Source of the DNA: G963662905 sp963662905
GTDB taxonomy: Bacteria; Bacteroidota; Bacteroidia; Bacteroidales; WRLA01
Length of the DNA stretch: 64,000 nt
Reading direction: 5' to 3'
Assembly (NCBI GenBank): GCA_963662905.2
Contig: CAXXFD010000001.1
Location: 248,001-312,000 of the forward strand
The translations under genes and the position numbers were made by a program. Numbering within the stretch: the stretch's first letter is position 1; each line of letters opens with the position of its first letter. Shown piece by piece: positions 10,237 through 18,505 of the stretch. Below the pieces are notes generated by a model that saw nothing but the letters and a program-made list of their open reading frames with translations, made no database searches and had not been told where the DNA came from.

Positions 10237-10655
10237 AAAGCGCCTAAAGGCTGAATGATGGCATAAGCGAAACGATCTCTGGAAGACAAGCCAACAGTTA
10301 CCGGAACAGGGAAAACGCCAACAGGTATTGCGAAGCTGATTGTACTGAAATCCTTTTCATCCATCGACAACAGCACCACATCCTAATGAACCAAAACACC
10401 TAAAGGCTGAATGATGGCATAAGCGAAACGATCTCTGGAAGACAAGCCAACAGTTACCGGAACAGGGAAAACGCCAACAGGTATTGCGAAGCTGATTGTA
10501 CTGAAATCCTTTTCATCCATCGACAACAGCACCACATCCTAATGAACCAAAACGCCTAAAGGCTGAATGATGGCATAAGCGAAACGATCTCTGGAAGACA
10601 AGCCAACAGTTACCGGAACAGGGAAAACGCCAACAGGTATTGCGAAGCTGATTGT

Positions 10656-10980
10656 AAAGGCTAACCAATTTTACAAATTATTCACAATTCTATGGAATAA
10701 TGCAACAGGGAAACGACACAACAAAAAAAAAGGATACTGTGTTATTATTCAATGAATTAAATTATATGATTATCAGATAAACGGCAGTACATCGACAGGA
10801 GATTGACAGGAGATTGACAGCAAACAAGAATAATAAGAATATTAGTCTAAAGAAGGATTCAGAATCCAAAATGTTAGATTTTGAAAACATTTTGAGCTTC
10901 TTCTCAAATCCTGATGTTTGATATTTCAAAGGATAAAATAAACCGATTCAAAAAAAAACAGATCTCTCCCAGACCGAGCA
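10656..10980. repeat. Linker 4 of the array (second type)
   Basis: Shares both ends with linkers 1-3, but its centre is different: three 11-bp repeats of TGACAGGAGAT type at 10793-10825 replace the ATCCCA set. Confidence 0.8.
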
Positions 10981-12344
10981 AAGCGCCTAAAGGCTGAATG
11001 ATGGCATAAGCGGAACGATCTCTGGAAGACTGACTTTAGATTGTCGCGAACCTTTCAGGCCGATTAAATACGCCAACAGGTATTGCGAAGCTGATTGTAC
11101 TGAAATCCTTTTCATCCATCGACAACAGATCACGTCCAGACTAAACAAAGCATCTAAAGGCTGAATGATGGCATAAGCGGAACGATCGCTGGAAGACAAG
11201 CCAACAGTTACCGGAACAGGGAAAACGCCAACAGGTATTGCGAAGCTGATTGTACTGAAATCCTTTTCATCCATCGACAACAGATCACGTCCAGACTAAA
11301 CAAAGCATCTAAAGGCTGAATGATGGCATAAGCGAAACGATCTCTGGAAGACAAGCCAACAGTTACCGGAACAGGGAAAACGCCAACAGGTATTGCGAAG
11401 CTGATTGTACTGAAATCCTTTTCATCCATCGACAACAGCACCACATCCTAATGAACCAAAGCACCTAAAGGCTGAATGATGGCATAAGCGGAACGATCGC
11501 TGGAAGACAAGCCAACAGTTACCGGAACAGGGAAAACGCCAACAGGTATTGCGAAGCTGATTGTACTGGAATCCTTTGCATGCATCAACAACAGCACCAC
11601 ATCCTAATGAACCAAAACACCTAAAGGCTGAATGATGGCATAAGCGAAACGATCTCTGGAAGACAAGCCAACAGTTACCGGAACGGGGAAAACGCCAACA
11701 GGTATTGCGAAGCTGATTGTACTGAAATCCTTTTCATCCATCGACAACAGCACCACATCCTAATGAACCAAAACACCTAAAGGCTGAATGATGGCATAAG
11801 CGAAACGATCTCTGGAAGACAAGCCAACAGTTACCGGAACGGGGAAAACGCCAACAGGTATTGCGAAGCTGATTGTACTGAAATCCTTTTCATCCATCGA
11901 CAACAGCACCACATCCTAATGAACCAAAACGCCTAAAGGCTGAATGATGGCATAAGCGAAACGATCTCTGGAAGACAAGCCAACAGTTACCGGAACAGGG
12001 AAAACGCCAACAGGTATTGCGAAGCTGATTGTACTGAAATCCTTTTCATCCATCGACAACAGCACCACATCCTAATGAACCAAAGCACCTAAAGGCTGAA
12101 TGATGGCATAAGCGAAACGATCTCTGGAAGACAAGCCAACAGTTACCGGAACGGGGAAAACGCCAACAGGTATTGCGAAGCTGATTGTACTGAAATCCTT
12201 TTCATCCATCGACAACAGCACCACATCCTAATGAACCAAAGCACCTAAAGGCTGAATGATGGCATAAGCGAAACGATCTCTGGAAGACAAGCCAACAGTT
12301 ACCGGAACAGGGAAAACGCCAACAGGTATTGCGAAGCTGATTGT

Positions 12345-12665
12345 AAAGGCTAACCAATTTTACAAATTATTCACAATTCTATGGAATAATGCGACAGGGA
12401 AACGACACAACAAAAAAAAGGATACTGTGTTATTATTCAATGAATTAAATTATATGATTATCAGATAAACGGCAGTACATCGACAGGAGATTGACAGGAG
12501 ATTGACAGCAGACAAGAATAATAAGAATATTAGTCTAAAGAAGGATTCTGAATCCAGAATGTTAGATTTTGAAAACATTTTGAGCTTCTTCTCAAATCCT
12601 GATGTTTGATATTTCAAAGGATAAAATAAACCGATTCAAAAAAAACAGATCTCTCCCAGACCGAG
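12345..12665. repeat. Linker 5 of the array (second type)
   Basis: Nearly identical to linker 4, with TGACAGGAGAT-type 11-bp repeats at 12481-12513. Confidence 0.8.
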
Positions 12666-13199
12666 CAAAGCACCTAAAGGCTGAATGATGGCATAAGCGA
12701 AACGATCTCTGGAAGACAAGCCAACAGTTACCGGAACAGGGAAAACGCCAACAGGTATTGCGAAGCTGATTGTACTGAAATCCTTTTCATCCATCGACAA
12801 CAGCACCACATCCTAATGAACCAAAGCACCTAAAGGCTGAATGATGGCATAAGCGAAACGATCTCTGGAAGACTGACTTTAGATTGTCGCGAACCTTTCA
12901 GGCCGATTAAATACGCCAAAAGGTATTGCGAAGCTGATTGTATTGAAATCCTTTGCACGCCTCGACAATAGATTGCGTCCAGACTAAACAAAGCACATAA
13001 AGGCTGAATGATGGCATAAGCGGAACGATCTCTGGAAGACAGGACAGCACCACATCCAGACTAAACAAAGCGCCTAAAGGCTGAATGATGGCCATAGCGG
13101 AACGATCTCTGGAAGACTGGACAGCACCACACCCTGACGAGCCAAAGTGCCTAAAGGCTGAATGATGGCATAAGCGGAACGATCTCTGGAAGACAGGTA

Positions 13200-14417
13200 T
13201 TAATCAAAATTTGTAATTTCTTCGTTATAACCGTCTATTATTTCATTATCCAAACTTTTCAAATAGATCTGAGTAGTTTTAATATCTGCATGCCCTAAAC
13301 TTTGGCTTATTGCAGTAATCGGGATTTTTTTTGTATTTGCCAATGAAGCCCAGGAATGCCGAGCAGAATAAAACGTAAGTTTACTAATTTCTGCCATCTT
13401 TGCAAGTGTCTTTATTCGCCTGTTTAGATTGTCGCGAACCTTTTTATATTCATTGAAATATTCCTGCTTAGATAACTTTTTATTAGGCATAAGAGGAAAA
13501 ACCAGATCATTATCTTTTTTATTATCAGTATAATAGTTTAATATCTGCTCAATTTTCCCAGTAATTTTAATACTGAATTTTTTATAGGTTTTTGATCTGA
13601 CGTAATTAATTCGCCCATCTTGCAAATCCGATATTTTGAGTTTTAGAATATCAACTAAATTCATTCCAATAGTATAGAAACTAAACATAAATATTTGCTG
13701 CAAATGAAATAAAGTAGTATTTTCCGGTATCTCCAAATTTTCAATACGTTTAATCTCATCCAGAGTTAAAGCCCTCTTTTTAGTCTTTTCCTGCTTAATT
13801 TTATATTTGTCGAATGGATAAAGTTCTTTTTGACAAACTCCCTCTTTGATCGCCTTGTTATAAATTGCCCTAATTGATCTAAGATGAACAGCTAAACCGT
13901 TAAGACTCTTGCCCTCAGCAACATACTTATTTTCAATCCGAACCAAAAAGGAATAATTCAAATCTGAAAATTTCAAAGGTTTTTTATTTCCAATGGTTTT
14001 GAGAAAGTTTGTTGCGTTAAGATATGATTGGGCTGTTCCAATTTTACCAGCATCAAATAAGTCCTGAGTAATTTTTTTTGCATATTCAAAAAAGTCAGTT
14101 ACCACAAATCTGTTATTGAATTTATTGATAATATCTTTTGCGCTCAACAAATTTAATTCATGCTTTGTATTTAAGTCTTCAATAAAGCTGATTAATTCGG
14201 CACGCATTACCGTAAGATGGTTATTTACTCGGGAAACATTTTTAAATTCTTTGCAGCCTGCCTTAATTTTTTTGCGCCTATCATCCCAATATTTTGAATC
14301 AATTATGATTTTTGTGCTGATTCGGATAGTTTCATGATTATGATTAAGGATTAAAAAAACGGGGCTACCTTTTTTGCGCTTTCTGCTTGTGTCGTGAATA
14401 ATTGTAACTTTTGCCAT
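13200..14417 (-). CDS. Tyrosine recombinase (integrase) of the tRNA-Ala element
   Basis: 405 residues. The N-terminal arm-binding domain (about 1-60, VTIIHDTSRKRKKGSPVFL...) has the short beta-sheet form common in Bacteroidetes. A SAM-like core-binding domain spans about 105-200. The catalytic domain has KT (SKTYKK), box II YSARHSWASLA, SLGH, and the nucleophile in TQIYLKS, giving Arg, His and Tyr. The usual box I Arg (often YxRGM) is replaced in FYTIGMNLVD, and Ser stands at the first His position of HxxR. Both are seen in related integrases as far as I recall, so activity is not excluded. It sits next to attR, reads inward, and its stop abuts the repeat array. The 3' third holds a 21-bp stretch (13423-13443) also found in three array units. 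Confidence 0.85.
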   Translation of the reverse strand: MAKVTIIHDTSRKRKKGSPVFLILNHNHETIRISTKIIIDSKYWDDRRKKIKAGCKEFKNVSRVNNHLTVMRAELISFIEDLNTKHELNLLSAKDIINKFNNRFVVTDFFEYAKKITQDLFDAGKIGTAQSYLNATNFLKTIGNKKPLKFSDLNYSFLVRIENKYVAEGKSLNGLAVHLRSIRAIYNKAIKEGVCQKELYPFDKYKIKQEKTKKRALTLDEIKRIENLEIPENTTLFHLQQIFMFSFYTIGMNLVDILKLKISDLQDGRINYVRSKTYKKFSIKITGKIEQILNYYTDNKKDNDLVFPLMPNKKLSKQEYFNEYKKVRDNLNRRIKTLAKMAEISKLTFYSARHSWASLANTKKIPITAISQSLGHADIKTTQIYLKSLDNEIIDGYNEEITNFD

Positions 14418-14443
14418 AATAAATTAGATTCGATCTGAAAAAA

Positions 14444-14467
14444 CGTCCATGAAAACGTCCATGATTA
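14444..14467 (+). repeat. Paired 12-bp direct repeat near the recombinase (putative arm sites)
   Basis: CGTCCATGAAAA plus CGTCCATGATTA, 27 bp upstream of the recombinase start and 94 bp inside attR. It matches the pair at 6684-6707. Confidence 0.55.
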
Positions 14468-14494
14468 TTTAGCGCGAAATTAGGTTTAATTATA

Positions 14495-14502
14495 TATCTT
14501 TG
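14495..14502 (+). promoter_or_regulatory. Possible outward promoter element at the right end of the element
   Basis: TATCTTTG matches the -7 consensus TAnnTTTG and points toward attR. No clear -33 box is seen, so this is weak. Confidence 0.25.
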
Positions 14503-14560
14503 CAAGTAATATCACTGATTTACAGGAATTATAGTAAGTTAAAAATTCTATTTAGTTTGC

Positions 14561-14614
14561 CTGGCAGTCAAAAGGTCAGCGGTTCGATTCCGCTATTCTC
14601 CACTCTGAAAATCA
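14561..14614 (+). repeat. attR core with displaced tRNA-Ala 3' half
   Basis: 54 bp identical to 6592-6645. Bases 14561-14602 are the tRNA from anticodon loop to discriminator; they lack the acceptor 5' strand and D arm, so no tRNA can form. Confidence 0.9.
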
Positions 14615-14646
14615 AAGAGTTACACCGAAAAGTGTAGCTCTTTTTT
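14614..14646 (+). terminator. Original tRNA-Ala terminator, displaced by the element
   Basis: A 12-bp stem AAAGAGTTACAC / GTGTAGCTCTTT with loop CGAAAA, then a T run. It directly follows the attR core, as expected for the pre-insertion 3' flank. Confidence 0.8.
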
Positions 14647-14651
14647 CTTTT

Positions 14652-14673
14652 AGATACATACCAGATACATACA
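14652..14673 (+). repeat. Two 11-bp direct repeats just outside attR
   Basis: AGATACATACC followed by AGATACATACA. Placement just past a terminator next to an att site mirrors the arm repeats inside attL, so this may be the end of a second, older element at the same tRNA. Confidence 0.4.
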
Positions 14674-15504
14674 AGCGTGGAAAACAATTGCTAAAAAGTG
14701 ACATCATAAGAAAGTAGCTATTGCAAGATAAATAATTGTTATTAAAGTAATTATGACGTTGGCGGAATTAGATATGGCGAATTTCACTTCGTTTTATACC
14801 ACTGATTTCGGAGCATCTGTGCCATTTTAAAATGGGTCAACATGCTCCGGATTTTTTTCTCCCCACTCTTTCAAAGTGGGTCAATATGCTCCGGATTTGA
14901 TTGCATGATCTGCCTTCTTCCGTTTTAGGAAAGTAAGTATCCACCGGATTGGCAGTTTTTGAGTGGCTTTTTTAGCTGTTTTTTCAACATTGGCCAATTC
15001 GGTTTCCCGGACTGCCGGGACAGGCTGTATTGCGCCACGGATTTCGGAGCATCTGTGCCCGATATTTCGGTTCAAAATGTGCCACTAATACCACTTCTCC
15101 TTTCGGCTCGTTTTGATCCGGGAAAAACGAAGAAAGCCCAATAAAATAAGGTTTCTTCGATGAATTACGGGATAGGCGGGCTGAGTTCAACCGGAATTGT
15201 CATTGGGCAAACTGATCTGAAGCCGAAAAAAAAACCTATAAACGTGTTTTAAGCTAAAGCAGGGTGATTGAGCGCGGTTGAAATTCGATACTACAATGAT
15301 TCATCGAAAGATAACGATTGGAAGAATCCACCAAGCTGTGGAATCCTTTGCCGGAAAAAATCTATTTTGAGCAGCCAGACACACTAGCTGAAAACCCGGA
15401 ATTCAGCTTCCATCCGTGAAAATATTTTAAAATTGAATTGGATTGTATTTTAAAAAATAATACTTTTACAATTCATTTTTAAAACAATTGTTGTGAAACA
15501 ATTA

Positions 15505-15636
15505 ATGGACATGGATAGAGCTTTGCTGATCAGGCAGGAATTGCTAGGATGCACAAGCTTTAGGAGAAGCGAAATTAACACCTATGTGCGCATAAAGGCT
15601 AAAAATCCGTTGGATCAGTTTGGGGGATTAGCATGA
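15505..15636 (+). CDS. Small ORF A of the three-copy module (43 aa)
   Basis: Starts MDMDRALLIRQELLGC and ends NPLDQFGGLA. An equivalent 43-codon frame is at 18261-18392, and copy 3 has a related one without the stop. Its TGA overlaps the ATG of ORF B (ATGA). The two intact copies differ at many amino-acid-changing sites, so purifying selection is not evident. Function unknown; it may be non-coding. Confidence 0.3.
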   Translation: MDMDRALLIRQELLGCTSFRRSEINTYVRIKAKNPLDQFGGLA

Positions 15637-15737
15637 ATGCATTTGGAATACAAATAGTAATTGGTGATCATATCCGCGCTGTGGTGTTGGATCTAGTTAC
15701 TGAGGGTGAACTTATAAGGAGTTGCGTTTCATGCTGA
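15633..15737 (+). CDS. Small ORF B of the three-copy module (34 aa)
   Basis: Begins MNAFGIQIVIGDHIRAVVLD. The same length and frame recur at 18389-18493, and in both places the start overlaps the stop of ORF A by ATGA, a layout typical of translational coupling. No family is recognised. Confidence 0.3.
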   Translation: MNAFGIQIVIGDHIRAVVLDLVTEGELIRSCVSC

Positions 15738-15767
15738 GAGAGATAGTGCATCTTAAGCCAACCCACA

Positions 15768-15827
15768 TTTGGCACATTTGCAAGCCCAAACCCACAGGCT
15801 GATGCTTCAGCTTGCAAAAGAGCCAAA
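15768..15827. repeat. attC-like imperfect palindrome upstream of the toxin-antitoxin operon
   Basis: TTTGGC-aca-TTTGCAAGC, a 24-nt loop, then GCTTGCAAA-aga-GCCAAA. The 15 paired bases are perfect and are interrupted only by a symmetrical 3x3 internal loop. The shape recalls folded integron attC sites, but no integron integrase is in the window. Confidence 0.5.
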
Positions 15828-15944
15828 TCCGAGCCAGCGCTCAACCTACCAAGAGAATTTTTGTGTCTTTTGAAAAAATAATTTGGATTTTATAGAACAA
15901 AATGATCGAAATAAACGTTAAAAATAAACCTGTAAGTTGATTTT

Positions 15945-16508
15945 ATGGAAATAGTTCCTATATTTGGCGAGAATTTATTTGCAATAAAATATGCAGGTGA
16001 GGACAAAGATGAATTTTCCAGATTATTTGAATTATGGCAAGATGCTGAATATCTGGAAGATTTTTTTGAAACCCAAAGGTCTGATTTAGAAAATGGATTT
16101 TGGGGAACTTTAAGTATTGAAAATGCAATTTTAAACACATTTGAATATGCAGAAGACTTTGAAAACATATTACTCGAATTGTCAGAAAAAAGTAGTTCTG
16201 AACAAATTGAAGGATTGGAAGATATTTTCCGTCCCTTGCACAATGCTCAATATCGAATACGAACACTAAATAAGAGTAAAGCAAAACAAACTTGGCTCAG
16301 ATTGTATGCGTTAAGAGTTGAAAATGATGTCTATATTATTACCGGAGGAGCAATAAAATTAACTCAAACTATGCAAGACCGAAGACATACTCATCAAGAA
16401 CTAAGGAAAATTGAAAGGTGCAGAAAATTCTTGTTAGACCAAGGAATTGTGGATGTAGAAGGTGTAATAGAAGAAATAGAAAGCGAAAATTATGAAAAAG
16501 GCACTTGA
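15945..16508 (+). CDS. Probable toxin of a toxin-antitoxin-chaperone-like operon
   Basis: 187 residues, acidic N-terminal half (MEIVPIFGENLFAIKY...). The C-terminal half WLRLYALRVENDVYIITGGAIKLTQTMQDRRHT...ELRKIERC resembles the beta-sheet core of RelE/HigB-like mRNA interferases, in which such proteins usually precede an HTH antitoxin. No clear catalytic residue set can be assigned. The stop overlaps the following HTH gene by 17 bp, so the two are translated together. An attC-like palindrome and copy 1 of the three-copy module lie just upstream. Toxin function is inferred mainly from gene order and size; a non-toxic partner protein remains possible. Confidence 0.55.
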   Translation: MEIVPIFGENLFAIKYAGEDKDEFSRLFELWQDAEYLEDFFETQRSDLENGFWGTLSIENAILNTFEYAEDFENILLELSEKSSSEQIEGLEDIFRPLHNAQYRIRTLNKSKAKQTWLRLYALRVENDVYIITGGAIKLTQTMQDRRHTHQELRKIERCRKFLLDQGIVDVEGVIEEIESENYEKGT

Positions 16509-16941
16509 TAAAATAAATAAGGTAGCTTCTGGAAATGTTTCCTCTTGGAAAGAAGAAGCTACTGAACGTAAAAACAATAACGACTGGAAAAAACGTTCAT
16601 TTCAAATAGCTGTTAGAATTTTAAGAGAAATAAGAGTTCAGAAAACTCATAACGGCATGACTCAAAGAAAATTGGCTGAAGCCATGGATGTTTCCCCACA
16701 ATACATTAACAAAGTTGTTAAAGGAAAAGAAAATCTAACACTTGAAACAATATCCAAAATAGAATCAGTTTTAGGTATTCAGCTGATTGAAATCCCTTCA
16801 TTTGAAACATCACAGGTTATTCGCGTTGATCTTTCTGAATCAAAATTTGCGCTTAGTAGGACTGGTTCGGTTTCTATAAGTGAAAATGTTTGGTCATACA
16901 GTAATAATATTTACTCAGATGCAACAGGAACACATGGATAA
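16492..16941 (+). CDS. Xre-family HTH protein, probable antitoxin
   Basis: 149 residues. A Cro/C1-type helix-turn-helix covers about residues 40-105 (MTQRKLAEAMDVSPQYINKVVKGKENLTLETISKIESVLGIQL). The C-terminal tail after residue 110 is polar and probably unstructured, as in antitoxins that need a chaperone. It overlaps the upstream gene by 17 bp and the downstream gene by 8 bp. The expected role is neutralising the upstream protein and repressing the operon. Confidence 0.65.
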   Translation: MKKALDKINKVASGNVSSWKEEATERKNNNDWKKRSFQIAVRILREIRVQKTHNGMTQRKLAEAMDVSPQYINKVVKGKENLTLETISKIESVLGIQLIEIPSFETSQVIRVDLSESKFALSRTGSVSISENVWSYSNNIYSDATGTHG

Positions 16942-17374
16942 TTTAAAAAACTTAAGCTTTGCATTAGCAAAAGTTACGACAGAGCAATTTGCTATTATTG
17001 AAGAGAACTTCAAGATTGGTTCTGAAATAAAACTCCATATAAATTTTCGGTTTGCAGCTGATAATAAACAAAAAGTTGTGGCTATTTTTAATTCATTTGT
17101 TTTTGAAACAGAAGAAAAACAATTTTTGCTAATTGAAGCAGGTTGTCATTTTGCTATAGCTCCTGATTCTTGGGAAAAGATGTATGATAAAGAGTTGAAT
17201 AAATTGGTAGTCCCAAAAGGTTTTTTACAGCATATGGGTATGTTAACAGTTGGCACTAATAGAGGAATTCTCCATGCAAAAACTGAAAACACCAAGTTTA
17301 ATCAATTTCATATTCCAACTGTCAATGTAGCTGAATTGATAAAAAACGACAGTGTGTTTGAATTTAAAAAATAG
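16934..17374 (+). CDS. SecB-like chaperone of the toxin-antitoxin operon (probable)
   Basis: Start chosen at MDNLKNLSFALAK, which overlaps the antitoxin stop by 8 bp. 146 residues, mostly alternating beta-strands followed by VVPKGFLQHMGMLTVGTNRGILHAKTE and IPTVNVAELI. The order beta-sheet, helix with a conserved Gly turn, then PTxN resembles SecB (whose end is PVNFDALY). SecB-like third genes are known in tripartite toxin-antitoxin-chaperone (TAC) systems of type II. That assignment fits the context but rests on weak sequence likeness; a plain hypothetical protein is the alternative. Confidence 0.5.
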   Translation: MDNLKNLSFALAKVTTEQFAIIEENFKIGSEIKLHINFRFAADNKQKVVAIFNSFVFETEEKQFLLIEAGCHFAIAPDSWEKMYDKELNKLVVPKGFLQHMGMLTVGTNRGILHAKTENTKFNQFHIPTVNVAELIKNDSVFEFKK

Positions 17375-17441
17375 CCAACCCTTCTGCATCCATACACATT
17401 GCCATGTCGCTCAAAATAGCTGGTACACAAGCCAAAATTTG

Positions 17442-17585
17442 TCAAAGAGTTTGGCGGTGCGAACCGGCAAACAGGTAATTCTTGAGCCCTACAAGCCTGT
17501 CACTGTTTTCAACCAGGTTGTTGCCGATGCGCAGCCTTCCGTCTTCAATATAACGGATCAGGCGACCCCATAATTTCAGGCGGGT
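17442..17585 (-). pseudogene. IS66 transposase (TnpC) fragment
   Basis: The minus strand reads LKLWGRLIRYIEDGRLRIGN then NLVENS and KNYLFAGSH, the hallmark near the end of IS66 TnpC. Both ends are missing. A different piece of the same family lies at 29868-30050. Confidence 0.75.
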
Positions 17586-18493
17586 AATTCGCTTCGTTTT
17601 GTGCCACTGATTTCGGAGCATCTGTGCCATTTTAAAATGGGTCAACATGCTCCGGATTTGATTGCATGATCTGCCTTCTTCCGTTTTAGGAAAGTAAGTA
17701 TCCACCGGATTGGCAGTTTTTGAGTGGCTTTTTTAGCTGTTTTTTCAACATTGGCGAATTCGGTTTCCCGAACTGCCGGGACAGGCTATTTTATGCCACT
17801 GATTTCGGAGCATCTGTACCCGATATTTCGGTTCAAAATGTGCCACTATTACTGCTCCATTCTTTCGGCTCGTTTTGCTCCGGGAAAACATAAAAAGCCC
17901 AATAAAATAAGGTTTCTTCGATGAATTACGGGATAGGCGGGCTGAGATCAACCGGAATTGTCATTGGGCAAACTGATCTGAAGCCGAAAAAACCCTATAA
18001 ACATGTTTTAAGCTAAAGCAGAGTGATTGAGCGCAGTTGAAATTCGATACTACAATGATTTATTGAAAGATAATGATCGGATGCACCCCAAGTTTCGTCG
18101 TACTTTGCCGGAAAAATGAGGTTTTGCACAACTTGGCACAATATCGGAGAACCCGGAATTCGGCTTCCATCCGTGAAAATATTTTAAAATTGAATTGGAT
18201 TGCATTTTAAAAAATAATACTTTTACAATTCATTTTTAAAACAATTTTGTGAGACACTTAATGGATATGGATAGAGGTTTGCGAATCAGGCAGGCACTGC
18301 CTGGATGCACAAGCTTAAACCGAAATGAGATGAACCCCTATGTGCGCATAAAGGCTAAAAATCCGTTGAATCAGTTTGGGGGATTAGCATGAATGCGTTT
18401 GGAACACAGATAGTAATTGGTGAACATATCCGCGCTGTGGTGTTGGATGTAGTTCCTGTAGGTGAATATATAAGTAGTTGGTATTCATTGTAA
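17578..18493. repeat. Three-copy module, copy 2 (about 0.92 kb)
   Basis: Same order as copy 1: IS21-end relics, TTTAGGAAAGTAAGTATCCA, GGGATAGGCGGGCTGAG, the AT-rich block, and ATGA-coupled small ORFs at 18261-18392 and 18389-18493. It ends 13 bp before the small membrane-protein ORF of the nuclease locus. Confidence 0.75.
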
Positions 18494-18505
18494 AAAACGG
18501 CCATA

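Larger units (their letters stand above)
7262..13199. repeat. Higher-order tandem array: 31 units of 156 bp in six blocks with five linkers
   Basis: The anchor GGCTGAATGATGGCATAAGC occurs at 7301, 7457 and 7613 (block A); 8054, 8131, 8299, 8455, 8611 and 8767 (B); 9196, 9352, 9508, 9664 and 9820 (C); 10249, 10405 and 10561 (D); 10992, 11159, 11314, 11470, 11626, 11782, 11938, 12094 and 12250 (E); 12679, 12835, 13002, 13079 and 13156 (F). The usual period is exactly 156 bp. Truncated 77-78-bp units sit at the start of B and the end of F, and 167-168-bp variants occur in B, E and F. The last unit ends right at the recombinase stop codon. On the minus strand 156 is 52 codons and each unit could encode about 45 residues (MDEKDFSTISFAIPVGVFPV...) before a stop. 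Differences between units are both silent and replacing, so coding is doubtful. Each unit also repeats GCCAACAG twice. Confidence 0.9.
6592..14614. mobile_element. Integrated element at tRNA-Ala with recombinase and giant repeat array
   Basis: Boundaries are the two 54-bp direct repeats (about 7.97 kb from one core to the next). Inside, near each end, lies the same 12-bp direct-repeat pair (CGTCCATGAAAA/CGTCCATGA), probably recombinase arm sites. The only convincing gene is the tyrosine recombinase at 13200-14417. The space between about 7.26 and 13.2 kb is a tandem array of a 156-bp unit, and about 0.5 kb next to attL holds nothing recognisable. No replication, transfer, capsid or cargo gene is seen. 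It could be a decayed element whose cargo was replaced by repeat expansion, or a minimal satellite whose payload is the array. Confidence 0.8.
14774..15737. repeat. Three-copy module, copy 1 (about 0.96 kb)
   Basis: Begins with relics of IS21-type ends (CCACTGATTTCGGAGCATCTGTGCC at two places, not continuous with any istA), then about 650 bp also found at 17578-18493 and, more diverged, at 36424-37112. Shared landmarks are GGGATAGGCGGGCTGAG, AAACTGATCTGAAGCCGAAAA, GTGAAAATATTTTAAAATTG and an AT-rich block TTTTAAAAAATAATACTTTT, followed by two overlapping small ORFs (15505-15636 and 15633-15737). It ends upstream of a toxin-antitoxin-like operon. No large gene is present. Confidence 0.75.

Noticed and set aside
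7225..13095. Minus-strand open frames in the 156-bp units (about 45-98 codons, e.g. MDEKDFSTISFAIPVGV...)
   Set aside because: Same frame recurs only because the period is a multiple of three. Unit differences include replacements, in-frame stops and truncated units, and no ribosome site or family match is seen. Kept as a repeat property, not as genes.
7262..13199. CRISPR array
   Set aside because: Units are 156 bp and contiguous with no unique spacers, and no cas genes are present.
7262..13199. Integron attC array
   Set aside because: The 156-bp unit has no strong palindrome and no cassettes lie between units; the recombinase is of the Bacteroidetes phage/ICE type, not IntI.
14561..14602. 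Second tRNA-Ala gene
   Set aside because: Only the 3' half is present; no acceptor 5' strand or D arm upstream.
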